This document shows positions 18,363-27,444 of a stretch of 39,680 nucleotides of DNA, piece after piece. The notes under the pieces were generated by a model that saw only the letters and a list, made by a program, of their open reading frames with translations, was not told where the DNA came from and searched no databases. Position 1 is the stretch's first letter. Every line of letters begins with the position of its first letter. Origin of the DNA: Cytophagales bacterium (GTDB lineage: Bacteria; Bacteroidota; Bacteroidia; Cytophagales; Cyclobacteriaceae); the NCBI GenBank assembly GCA_022360875.1, contig JAKSBZ010000366.1, positions 1 through 39,680 of the forward strand. Direction: 5' to 3'. Both the position numbers and the translations under genes were made by a program.

Positions 18363-19259
18363 ATGCAACAGGATCTATATGTTTTCTTATTCATATCGGT
18401 TACCATCATTCTTATCGCCGTCTGGTATTTCACCCAAAAAGACAAAGTCTCGCCTAAAAAAACAATCAATTGGAAAATTCCTGATGAATGGCGAAAATTC
18501 CTGTCTGAAAATGTTCTGTTCTACAAAAATCTGGACAAGGAGAAAAAAGCGGAGTTTGAAGAACGAATGGTTGCCTTTCTCAACGAAACAGTGATCACGG
18601 GCATTGACACGGAAATTGACTACAAAGACAAAATTTTAGTGGCCTCCAGCGCTCTGATACCGATCTTTGCCTTTCCCAAATGGCGCTATCATACGCTGAA
18701 AGAAGTGCTGCTGTATCCGGACTCGCTGGCAAAATACAAGGAGGAAAATGGTGTCAGCGCCATCGAAGGACTGGTGGGCTCGGGCATTTACGACAAGAAA
18801 ATTCTGTTTTCAAAACCAGCGCTTCACCAGGGCTTTGCCAACGAAGGCGACAAGCAGAACGTGGGAATTCACGAATTTCTTCATTTGGTGGACAAGGAGG
18901 ACGGCGTAATTGACGGGCTTCCTGCCGTGCTGATGGAAAAAAAATATGCTTTGCCGTGGATTGACCACGTACACCACAAACTAGTGAAAGTGCGAAACGA
19001 TCAGGCCAAAGACATACGCGATTATGCCGGCGCCAACAAAGAAGAGTTTTTCGCAGTTGCCGGAGAATACTTCTTTGAACAACCCAGACAGCTGCGAAAG
19101 AAACATCCTGCCCTTTACGATGATCTGATGCAGATTTTTCATCAGGATTTGGCAGAGACACGGAATTTTTCGGCCGATGTAAAACAGAAAGTCGGCAGAA
19201 ATGATCTTTGCCCATGCGGCAGCGGCAAAAAATTCAAGCACTGCTGTGAAGAAAGATAA
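18363..19259 (+). CDS. mtfA: MtfA-like M90 zinc peptidase with N-terminal membrane anchor and SEC-C tail
   Basis: This 298-residue protein has an N-terminal transmembrane helix (about 6-23), an MtfA-type peptidase domain with the zinc motif HEFLH (His170, Glu171, His174) in the family context [14 protein letters not shown], and a C-terminal SEC-C zinc-binding motif (277-298, [16 protein letters not shown]). E. coli MtfA is a soluble aminopeptidase that binds the repressor Mlc; that role is not implied here. The membrane anchor and the SEC-C tail suggest action at the inner membrane and contact with ribosomes or partner proteins, since SEC-C motifs often mediate such binding. It starts 129 bases after ctlX. 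Confidence 0.88.
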   Translation: MQQDLYVFLFISVTIILIAVWYFTQKDKVSPKKTINWKIPDEWRKFLSENVLFYKNLDKEKKAEFEERMVAFLNETVITGIDTEIDYKDKILVASSALIPIFAFPKWRYHTLKEVLLYPDSLAKYKEENGVSAIEGLVGSGIYDKKILFSKPALHQGFANEGDKQNVGIHEFLHLVDKEDGVIDGLPAVLMEKKYALPWIDHVHHKLVKVRNDQAKDIRDYAGANKEEFFAVAGEYFFEQPRQLRKKHPALYDDLMQIFHQDLAETRNFSADVKQKVGRNDLCPCGSGKKFKHCCEER

Positions 19260-19393
19260 AAGGTGAAACTAAAGCCGCAAACTGGCTTCGGGAAAAAAAT
19301 GAAAAACGTTTATTCAGTACTGTCAAACAAGGCTGCTCATTTTTTCCAAACCTGAAATATCGCCGGATGAAGCGCTATTAAAGCCAAATGCAT

Positions 19394-19401
19394 TATCTTT
19401 G
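19394..19401 (+). promoter_or_regulatory. TATCTTTG, possible Bacteroidota -7 promoter element
   Basis: The sequence fits TAnnTTTG exactly and ends four bases before the ATG at 19406, so transcription starting from it would give a leaderless or nearly leaderless mRNA. No TTG/TTTG was found 17-23 bases upstream, which lowers confidence. It lies between the two possible starts (19388 and 19406) and favours the second. Confidence 0.3.
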
Positions 19402-19405
19402 CCGC

Positions 19406-20059
19406 ATGGAGAAAAAGAGAATAGTCATAGACATTGTTTCTGACCTTGCCTGCCCTTGGTGTTATATCGGGAAAGCCCGTCTGGAGCGTGCACTGGCCCT
19501 CGAGCCCGACAAATACGAGCTCGAAGTAAACTGGAAGCCTTTCCAGTTATACCCAGAGCTTCCCGAAGAAGGGAGCGGCTTTGCCGAATTCATGCAAGAC
19601 CGACACGGATCCAGCCAGCAGGCCGAAGAAATGTGTCTTCAGGCATCGGAAAGCGCAAAAAAAGAAGAACTTGATTTCCGGTTCGACTTGATCAAGCGAA
19701 TGCCGAATACTCTGGAAGCGCACCGGCTCATGCTCCTGGCCAACCGGGAAGATCTTCAGAACGCTCTGTCCGAAGCGCTTTTTGAAAGCTATTTCACCAA
19801 AGGGAAAGACCTGAGCTGCAAACAAACTCTGGCAGAAATCGCAAAAGAGACAGGCATCAGTGAAGCACTGATCAGCAAATTCCTGAACAGCGACGAAGGA
19901 CTGGAAGAAGTGCAATACGAAGAATTGCAGTACCGGGAAGCGGGAATAGAAACAGTTCCTTCGTTCATTATAAACAATCAGTTTCTGATTCAGGGCGCTC
20001 AGGATCCGGAGACATTTCTGCAGGCACTTGAAGAGGTACCGGCAGAAGGAACGATCTAA
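19406..20059 (+). CDS. DsbA-family oxidoreductase, FrnE-like
   Basis: From the ATG at 19406 the protein has 217 residues, starting MEKKRIVIDIVSDLACPWCY. The first strand leads directly to a CPWC redox motif (Cys16, Cys19), and the cis-proline loop appears as VPSFIINNQF. The helical insertion and the overall length match FrnE/2-hydroxychromene-2-carboxylate isomerase-like members of the DsbA family. It has no signal peptide, so it is cytoplasmic and unlikely to be a secretory disulfide catalyst; members have been linked to polyketide formation and to oxidative stress, but the substrate here is unknown. A start at 19388 would add six residues and is less likely. Confidence 0.88.
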   Translation: MEKKRIVIDIVSDLACPWCYIGKARLERALALEPDKYELEVNWKPFQLYPELPEEGSGFAEFMQDRHGSSQQAEEMCLQASESAKKEELDFRFDLIKRMPNTLEAHRLMLLANREDLQNALSEALFESYFTKGKDLSCKQTLAEIAKETGISEALISKFLNSDEGLEEVQYEELQYREAGIETVPSFIINNQFLIQGAQDPETFLQALEEVPAEGTI

Positions 20060-20087
20060 TCAAATTCCTGAGCAAAAAACTCGATTT

Positions 20088-20128
20088 AAAAAAAAGCGGA
20101 AAGCTGAATTACTGCCTGTCCGCTTTTT
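20088..20128. terminator. Bidirectional terminator overlapping the 3' end of the RND permease
   Basis: Arms AAAAAGCGGA (20091-20100) and TCCGCTTTTT (20119-20128) enclose an 18-base loop. The A and T runs on both sides allow use on both strands. The right arm lies inside the last codons of the RND gene, whose stop is at 20109-20111. Confidence 0.75.
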
Positions 20129-23100
20129 GTTTTTTTCTGTTCAAAAAATTGTCCAGCATCATATACAGCACAGGAATAAACAACAGAGTAAAAATCGTTG
20201 AGCTTATCAGCCCGCCCATCACCGCCTGGCCCATAGGCGCGCGGAACGATGAACCTTCACTGACAGAAAACGCAATCGGGATCATTCCGAAAATCATAGC
20301 CAAGGAGGTCATCATAATCGGCTTCAAACGGACTTTTCCAGCCAGCAGCAAAGCCTCCAGACACGATTTGTTTTCCTTCCGCTGCATCTGGTTGGCGTAG
20401 TTGACAAGCAGGATGGCATTCTTGGTCACCAACCCCAGAAGCATCACCAAACCGATCATAGCCATTATGGAAAGCGAACTTCCGGCGATAATAAGCCCCA
20501 GGCAGGCGCCAAGCAGCGCGAGCGGCAAAGAAAACATAATAATAAATGGCTGTGAATAGGACCTAAAAAGAGAAGCAAGAATCATGTATACGAACAAAAT
20601 AGAAAACAGCATGACAGCAACAAAGGCAACCATGGACTGTTCCTGGCTTTCGGTTTGTCCGCCCACTGTGATTTCATAGCCTTGGGGAAGATTGAGCAAA
20701 GGAATCTGCTCCTTTATAAGCGCCAATGCATCTCCCGACAACAAGCCGTACAAATTGGCGCTCACTTCAATGGAATTCTGGTGATCGTAGCGATTGATCT
20801 GACTCAAAGTAAACGCTTTCTCGACCTTTGTCAGTTCGCTCAGCGGAATAAGCGGAAAATTCCCCGACTTGTCTGGCACACCAGCGCGCGTCTTCACCCT
20901 GAGCAGCTCGTCCATATTCTGAGCCAATGCGGGATCCACCTGCACGAGCACATCAATACGCTCGTCTTTCACATCAAACTCCGCGGCGACAGTCCCGCTG
21001 AGCGCCGTCCGAATAGCTGATCCGACACCAAAGGGACTAAGACCGAAAATGGAAGCTTTGTCGCGGTCAACAAAGACCCGGTATTCAGGCTGCGAGTTCT
21101 GCACGTCTTTGTGCAAATCGACTATGCCGTCAATCTGCTTCAGCCGAAGGATGAACTCGTTGGCTATTCGCTCAAGCGTGTCGATATTCTCTCCTTTAAT
21201 GTGGTACTCTATCGGCTTCTGTTCGTCATTGGAGCCTATTCCTCCCAAAAAGCTCAGTTGCACTCCCGGCAGATCCTTAAACTTTTGACGATATTCGTTT
21301 TCGATTTCCCTGATGCTCTTTTCGCGCTCGCTTTTATCCACCATAATGACGGTAATTTCCGCATGGGTAACCGGATGGTCACCGCCTCCGACAGAAGTAA
21401 ATATTTTTTTAACCTGCGGATTTCTGGCAATATCCTGCTCTATTTTCCAGACCGTCGCCGAAGTTTCCTCCAGCGAAGCGCCAGGATCCAAGCTGACTCT
21501 CATAATGAACTGCCCTACATCAGTTATCGGAGCAAACTCACTGCCCAGCTGTTTAAAAAAATACAGCGTCAGCGCCATTATTCCACCGGCCAAAAGCATC
21601 ATTATTTTTTTGTGAAACAAAGCCCACTCCAGCACACGCAAGTATCCTTTTGTAAAAAATTTAAATCCATGATTGAATTTCCAGGCAAGCCTGTTCAGCA
21701 TCCTGCTTTCCTTCAAGCTTTTCGGCTGGGGCTTTAACCAACGGCTTGCCATCATGGGCGTGTAGGTAAACGCAACAAAGAGCGAAACCAGCACGGCAAA
21801 GCTCACAGTTATGCCAAACTGCAGAAAATACTGGCCGATAATTCCCGGCATGAACGCCACAGGCAAAAAAACGGCTACAATTGTCAATGTAGTGGCTGTC
21901 ACCGCCAAACTGATTTCATCAGACGCCTTTTCCACAGCCTTTTTCCTGTTTTTTTTCTCGCCCTTTCCCAGTTTTCGGTAAATGTTTTCGATAATCACAA
22001 TGGCGTCGTCGATTAGCAAACCCACCGAGAGCGTAAGGGCCAGCAAGGTCATATAGTTTATGGTGTAGCCCAGCACGTACATGAGCGCAAAACTGGAAAT
22101 AATGGAAGTAGTAAGCGAAAAAGTGCTGATGGCAGTGGCCCGAAGGCTGTTCAAAAAAAAAGAAAACCACCAGCACGGTAAGCAAAATGCCAGTAACAAT
22201 ATCGTGAATTACTGCATCATCCTCGCTTTTAATAAAGTCGCTGGTGTCAATAATAACCGAAATCTGAATATCCTCGCCCAGCTGCTTTTGGAGCTGAGCA
22301 ATCTTGCGCTTGGCCTGCCGGGCCACTTCAACGGTATTGGCCTGCGACTGCTGGATAATATTCAGACCGATCGCATTGCGGAGATTCACGCGGCTGATAC
22401 TGACAGGCTTTTTTGTTCCGTCAATTATCTGGGCCAGGTCCGACAAATAGACCACGCTGGAGCCGAAAGCTTTCACCACCAGCTTTTCAAAATCTTTAAC
22501 ATCGCTGATTTTTGCCTTTGTAGTTACAGCCGCCTCGTTAAAACCCTGGTCAAGCGTCCCTGCAGGAACTTCCACACTGCCCGTTTGCACTGCCTGCATC
22601 ACGTCATTCAACGTCAGACTGTAAGCATCGAGCTTTACAGGATCGCACAAAACCCGAATCTGCCTTTCCGATCCGCCAATCAAATCCACCCTGCCTACGC
22701 CTTCCACACTCTCCAGCTGCCTCTGAATGAGATTCTTCGCAATCTCCGTAATGTCCTTAGCCGTGCCTTTGCCCGAAACCACCAGATTCATTACCGGAAT
22801 ATCATTAAAATCAATTTGCCTCACCACAGGCTTTTTTGTGTCCTGAGGCAATTCGTCGATAATGGCTTCCACAAAATTTCTTACTTTCTCTTCGTCAACC
22901 AGCGGATCCGTGTCAATCTCAAACTCTACGAATACGGTCGAAATATCCTGCTTGGAAGTCGAGTGTATATGCTTGATTCCGGGAATAACATTAACGGCAT
23001 CCTCAATCTTCTTGGTGATTTCCTCGTTGATGACCTCCGGAGAAGCTCCGTCCAGTTCAGTAGTCACCAGCACAAACGGAGAGTTTATAACGGGCGCCAG

Positions 23101-23205
23101 CGCAATCTGCAGATTTGCGGAAGCGAAAAAGCCTATGACATTGATCGCCAAAATGATCATTGTGATAAAAACCGGTTCTTTAATGGAGATCTTTGTCAGG
23201 CTCAT
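20109..23205 (-). pseudogene. RND efflux permease (AcrB/HAE1-like) split by a one-base frameshift
   Basis: The two halves are plainly one gene. Residues from the ATG at 23205 (MSLTKISIKEPVFITMIILA) run to about 22160, then the frame shifts by one base and continues to 20109. Joined, they give about 1031 residues, the normal length for an inner-membrane RND proton antiporter. Both pore-domain halves, the TM4 proton-relay residues (SVGLLIDDAIVIIEN) and the TM10 lysine region (GLVTKNAILLVNYANQ) are intact. The shift falls in nine A (22153-22161; nine T on the coding strand), where eight would restore VVFFFLNSLRAT. It is the last gene of a tolC-adaptor-permease operon and overlaps the adaptor stop by four bases. 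It may be a true pseudogene, a slippage-controlled gene or a sequencing error. Confidence 0.9.
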
Positions 23206-24239
23206 AAAGAATCGGAGTTGACGATTTTGACGAAACTATTGGCCCGCAAGCTGGAGATTCCTTTTACGACAATACGGTCGCCGGCCTTCAATCCCTGGGT
23301 AACAGCGGTTAAAGAATCGTTGGATGCTCCTGTTTTCACCCTGACAATTTTCGCTCGCCCGCCGTCCGCCACATAAACAGCCTTGTAAGCCTGTTCTTCA
23401 AAAATCGCATGGCTGGGAACGGCCAAAGCCTGGGGAGGCGAATGGAAATTAAAGATCACCTTGCAGAAACTGTTGGGCAGGAAAGCCTCCGGTTTCGTGT
23501 TGCTTCGGTGAATTTTCACCTGAAAAGTATTCGCGTTGTCGGCAGACCGAAATATTTCAACCACCTTTCCCCGCTGCCTGACATTTGGAACATTATCCGA
23601 CTGAATTTGCACCGTGTCGCCCAGCTTCACTCCCAGCACGTCTCTGCTGTTCACATAACTCAGTATCTCCAAGCTGTCGCTCTTGCTGATGAGCAGCAGC
23701 GGATCGCCGACTCCCAGAAGCTGGCCTTCGGAAATGTAAATAGCTGTAACCACGCCTTCCAGCGGTGAAAAAACACTGATAGCCGCCGCGCTTTCAATAT
23801 AATTGGCTCGGCTTACCAGAAAATCATTTCTTGCAATATCAAACTGCTGCCTGGAAATCGCCCCGTCATTGTAGAGCTCCTGCATGCGTTCAAAATTTTT
23901 CTCAGCCAGCTCAAACTGGGCGCGTGACTGCCGCAGGCTGGAAGAAGTGCCGTATTCGTCCATTCTCACAAGCAAGTCGCCTTTATTTACCTTGTCTTCC
24001 ACTCCCACCAGCACACGATCGACAAGATCGTTTACCTTGGAAAGCAAAGTCAGCTGATGAATGCCGCTGACTTTTCCCGTATAGCTGCGTTTGTAGAAAA
24101 AAGTTACCGTATCGGCGCTGACAACTGACACCGGAACAGTGTCGGCCGTCAATTTGATTCCATAGCTTTTTGTCTCCTTTTTTTTACACGAAAACAGAAC
24201 TAAAAGAAACAGCAAGCTTGTAGTCAAATATCGGTACAT
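23202..24239 (-). CDS. RND efflux periplasmic adaptor (membrane fusion lipoprotein)
   Basis: This 345-residue protein begins with a lipoprotein signal (FLLVLFSC, Cys18). It has the HlyD/AcrA order: a first beta-barrel/lipoyl half (VNDLVDRVLVGVEDKVNKGD), a coiled-coil hairpin (about 78-130, LRQSRAQFELAEKNFERMQE), the second lipoyl half (VFSPLEGVVTAIYISEGQLL) and a beta-barrel plus membrane-proximal domain. It links the inner-membrane permease to the TolC-like channel. Its stop overlaps the permease start by four bases, and its start is three bases behind the TolC-like gene, so all three are translated together. Confidence 0.94.
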   Translation of the reverse strand: MYRYLTTSLLFLLVLFSCKKKETKSYGIKLTADTVPVSVVSADTVTFFYKRSYTGKVSGIHQLTLLSKVNDLVDRVLVGVEDKVNKGDLLVRMDEYGTSSSLRQSRAQFELAEKNFERMQELYNDGAISRQQFDIARNDFLVSRANYIESAAAISVFSPLEGVVTAIYISEGQLLGVGDPLLLISKSDSLEILSYVNSRDVLGVKLGDTVQIQSDNVPNVRQRGKVVEIFRSADNANTFQVKIHRSNTKPEAFLPNSFCKVIFNFHSPPQALAVPSHAIFEEQAYKAVYVADGGRAKIVRVKTGASNDSLTAVTQGLKAGDRIVVKGISSLRANSFVKIVNSDSL

Positions 24240-24242
24240 AAG

Positions 24243-25613
24243 TCAATTGGTCGCGGTAATAAACTCGTAAGTCGCCCTGGCCGAAAGATATTGAAAATAA
24301 GCCTGAGCATATTGTGTGCGCGTCAGCAAAAGCGCGCTCTGTGTGTCCAGAATCTCAAGCAAAGTGCCTGTTCCGGCTCTGTACCTTTCCCGTGCGATCT
24401 GCAAAGCCTGCTCAGCAAGATCGAGCGACTCCTGCTGCGTTTCAATCTGGTCTACACCCCGGTTGACCGCCAGCACCGCCTTCCGAAGCTCGTTGCCCAA
24501 ACTCTGAGTCTGGGCCTTCAGCTGCAGCTCGGCCTGCTTAATCATTATTTTAGCTTGCCGAATTTCCTCTCTTCGCTGAAAACCGTTGAACAGAGTATAA
24601 TTCAGCGATATTCCCACATAAAAATTGTATTTCACCCCTGCCGGAAGCCCTCCCGTTTCCTGGCTGGTTTTATCGAATTTGCGCTCAAAACTCAGCAAAC
24701 TGCTCAATGTCGGATACAGCGAAGCAAAGGAAATCTTCAAATCCTGCATGGCGAGTTTGCGCTGCCAATCAATGCGCCGAAGGCTTAGCGAATTGCCAAC
24801 CAATTCTCCCGCTTCATTCAGCTCAAGGCGCTTGGGAATCTTTTCATCAAGCTTTCCGGAAACGGTCACGCCTTGCTCCAAAGGAATTCCTGCGGCAACT
24901 TTCAATTCTCTGACCGCATTCTCCAAATTTATTTTACTGGATAATTCCTGAGCCAGACTGTTGGACAAGGAGACTTTAGCCCGCAGCAAATCGTATCGAG
25001 AGCTTGTTCCCGCCCGAAACTGATTATTCACGTCTTCCAGATTCTTTCGGGCAAATGCTGCGTTTTCCTCATTTGATTTCCACAGAAGCCGGTTCAATAA
25101 CACCTGATAATACGCAACCGAAGCGTCTCTTATACTCTGTCGCACCTGAAGCAACAAGTCTGTACGTGAAGCGCTGAGCTGCGTCTTGAATCGCTTTAAA
25201 GCCGAAAAAGCCTGCAGATCTAAAACCACTTGGCTGGCCTGTACCGTTCCCCAGAAACTCCTTTCGGGGAATACCTGATAAGTAAAAGACTGTGCAGTGG
25301 GATTGTCGCGCGTAAACGGAGCCAAGGTAACTGTTTCGGGATCAATCTGCTGCGTGAAATTTGAGCTGAACAAAAGACTGGGGTAAATCTTCCCGAAAGC
25401 CTGAGTGAGCTGCGATTTGTTATGCTGAATGTTCTGCTGAGAAATCAGGATGTCCCAGTTTTTTTCAACAGTAAAACGAATCACTTCCTGCAAATCCAGT
25501 TCTATTGCCGACTGCTTTTCCGCTTGCCCGCTGTCTTGAGCAAAGCCGCCAAAAATGAATGAGCTAAAAAAAAAGCAAGGTACAATGGCTTTGACAATGA
25601 TTTTTAGCCCCAT
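24243..25613 (-). CDS. TolC-family outer-membrane efflux channel
   Basis: This 456-residue protein has a signal peptide (about 1-25, ending FGGFAQ) and the two internally repeated helical halves of TolC proteins. Typical motifs are the LDLQEVIRFTVEKNWDI start, the YYQVLLNRLLWKSNEENAA helix and, in the second half, RERYRAGTGTLLEILDTQSA. It is the first gene of the efflux operon and should form the outer-membrane exit duct for the adaptor and RND permease that follow. The exported compound cannot be read from the sequence. The 95-base gap to the divergent aldehyde dehydrogenase gene should carry its promoter. Confidence 0.94.
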   Translation of the reverse strand: MGLKIIVKAIVPCFFFSSFIFGGFAQDSGQAEKQSAIELDLQEVIRFTVEKNWDILISQQNIQHNKSQLTQAFGKIYPSLLFSSNFTQQIDPETVTLAPFTRDNPTAQSFTYQVFPERSFWGTVQASQVVLDLQAFSALKRFKTQLSASRTDLLLQVRQSIRDASVAYYQVLLNRLLWKSNEENAAFARKNLEDVNNQFRAGTSSRYDLLRAKVSLSNSLAQELSSKINLENAVRELKVAAGIPLEQGVTVSGKLDEKIPKRLELNEAGELVGNSLSLRRIDWQRKLAMQDLKISFASLYPTLSSLLSFERKFDKTSQETGGLPAGVKYNFYVGISLNYTLFNGFQRREEIRQAKIMIKQAELQLKAQTQSLGNELRKAVLAVNRGVDQIETQQESLDLAEQALQIARERYRAGTGTLLEILDTQSALLLTRTQYAQAYFQYLSARATYEFITATN

Positions 25614-25708
25614 AATAAATCAAGAACAAGTTTCACTTTATTTAATTTTTACTCTTATTATTTGTTTAGAAATCAAAAGCTTAATGCTTATTGTACTATA
25701 TTTTGGCT

Positions 25709-27082
25709 ATGAGAAACACCATTAAGACCTTTAATCCGGCAACTGGACAAAAAATCGAAAGCTACCGAACCCACAGCCCCAAAGAAACAGACCTAATAGT
25801 ACAGCAAGCCCACAGCGCATGGAAAAACTGGAAAGACCTGCCGCTGGCAAGCAGGTGTGAGCACATGCTCAGTCTGGAAAAAGTACTGGTAAAAAAACGG
25901 GAAGAATATGCCCGGCTGATAACCCTGGAAATGGGAAAAATTTACAGCGAGGCAATCGGGGAAATAGACAAAGTGGCAATGTACTGCCGCTTTTATGCCC
26001 GCGAAGCCCCGCGCATTCTGGCAGACGAAAAAGTGTCTCTGGAACAGGTCTCTCACGCTCAGATAAGTTTTGAAGCCCTCGGCGTGCTTCTGGCCATTAT
26101 GCCCTGGAATGTTCCATTCTGGCAGGCCATGCGCTTTGCCATACCAGCCATAATAGCAGGAAACACCGTGCTGCTAAAGCATGCCTCAAACGTTACGGGC
26201 TGCAGCCTGGCCCTGGAAAAAGCTTTTCTGGACGCCGGTTTCCCGCAGCATGTGTTTCAGTCGGTTTTGCTGCAGGGTGCCGAAACAGAACCGCTCATCA
26301 GTCATCCGCTGGTCAAAGGCGTTACAATTACGGGAAGCGAACAGGCGGGAAGCCGAGTCGCTATGGCCGCCGGCAAGTCGCTCAAAAAATCGGTGCTGGA
26401 GCTCGGCGGATCGGATGCCTTCATCGTACTGGAAGATGCCGATATGCAAGCATGCGCCCCGAAGGCATTCCAGGCTCGCTTTGCCAACTGCGGGCAGGTG
26501 TGCATATCGGCCAAGCGGTTTCTGGTGCATGAAGAAAAACTGGAAGAGTTTATTCAGCTTCAGAAAAGACTGGCCGAGCAGCAAATTATCGGCGATCCGT
26601 CAGAAAAAACCACAACCTACGGACCGATGGTAAGTGAAAAAGCACTGCAGGAAATCGACAGACAAGTGCAGGAGTCCGTGCGAATGGGCGCCCGGATCGT
26701 ATACGGAGGGCACCGGATAAACCGGCAAGGATGCTACTATGCGCCAACAATTCTTCGGGATGTGACCCCCGACATGCCGGTGTTCCGGGAGGAAACCTTC
26801 GGCCCTATAATGGCCATCACCAAGATTGCCGATGAAGATGAGGCTGTCCGGCTGGCCAACGACTCCGACTACGGTCTGGGAGGAAACATATGGACACAGG
26901 ACATCGAACGGGGAATCCAGCTGTCCCGCAGAATTGAAAGCGGCTCCGTTTTCATCAACTCATTTACGCAGTCCATCCCGGCGCTTCCTTTTGGAGGCAT
27001 CAAAAAATCGGGATATGGCCGGGAAATGTCCCACTACGGAATCAAAGAGTTTATGAACATCAAAACCATTGTAGTAGGCTAA
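25709..27082 (+). CDS. NAD(P)-dependent aldehyde dehydrogenase, short succinate-semialdehyde type
   Basis: This 457-residue enzyme oxidises an aldehyde to an acid. It has the class signature residues Asn134 (MPWNVPF), Glu231 (LELGGSDAFI) and the nucleophile Cys265 (NCGQVCISAKRF), plus the cofactor strand GVTITGSEQAG. Length and N-terminus (NPATGQKIESY) match the short succinate-semialdehyde dehydrogenases such as GabD1/Sad, but substrate cannot be fixed. The frame has a TTG at 25691 that would add six residues; the ATG at 25709 fits the family start better. It is monocistronic and divergent from the efflux operon, so an export role is not implied. Confidence 0.92.
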   Translation: MRNTIKTFNPATGQKIESYRTHSPKETDLIVQQAHSAWKNWKDLPLASRCEHMLSLEKVLVKKREEYARLITLEMGKIYSEAIGEIDKVAMYCRFYAREAPRILADEKVSLEQVSHAQISFEALGVLLAIMPWNVPFWQAMRFAIPAIIAGNTVLLKHASNVTGCSLALEKAFLDAGFPQHVFQSVLLQGAETEPLISHPLVKGVTITGSEQAGSRVAMAAGKSLKKSVLELGGSDAFIVLEDADMQACAPKAFQARFANCGQVCISAKRFLVHEEKLEEFIQLQKRLAEQQIIGDPSEKTTTYGPMVSEKALQEIDRQVQESVRMGARIVYGGHRINRQGCYYAPTILRDVTPDMPVFREETFGPIMAITKIADEDEAVRLANDSDYGLGGNIWTQDIERGIQLSRRIESGSVFINSFTQSIPALPFGGIKKSGYGREMSHYGIKEFMNIKTIVVG

Positions 27083-27444
27083 CGGCATCTGTCCAAAAAA
27101 GAATTCAAAAATTCCTCGTCTCCCAACCAGCCGCAAACAGACATTTCTCCAAACAGACAAGATTCTGCAGGGAAATACCTGTTTTTTTGCATGCATTCCT
27201 TGATTTGTTTGAATACAGCATATCTAAATTCTTTTAATTAAGCTCTTAAGCTTGATTAATTTTTCCCTTTGAATATTATGTAAAATAATATAACAACAAT
27301 AAAGTAGAACCCCTTCCACTGTTTAATTTATTAAAAGATTTTTCATACAAAGTAGCAGCTCTCAGAAATTGAGCAGAAAATTGGTTAGTAAATATTTTAT
27401 ATTAAAAAATGTTTTTATCCAATTTTCAACTAAAATAATTATTT
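27083..27444. other. AT-rich intergenic region between aldehyde dehydrogenase and TonB receptor genes
   Basis: This 362-base region contains a weak terminator-like structure near 27168-27188 and then about 200 bases of very AT-rich DNA that must hold the TonB receptor promoter. No exact TAnnTTTG element was found. No gene is supported. Confidence 0.4.
27168..27188 (+). terminator. Weak possible terminator after the aldehyde dehydrogenase gene
   Basis: CAGG and CCTG (27168-27171 and 27178-27181) can pair around a six-base loop, followed by seven T. The stem is only four pairs, so this is tentative. Confidence 0.3.

Noticed and set aside
20109-23205. Two separate genes in place of one RND permease
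   Set aside because: The two frames are consecutive halves of a single family and meet at a homopolymer; neither half alone has a full transporter.
22081-23376. 431-residue plus-strand reading frame opposite the RND permease
   Set aside because: It lies antisense to a clearly recognised transporter and its adaptor, has no recognisable domain, and arises from the codon bias of the opposite strand.
25691-25708. TTG start for the aldehyde dehydrogenase
   Set aside because: The ATG at 25709 gives the usual family N-terminus; the six extra residues add nothing recognisable.
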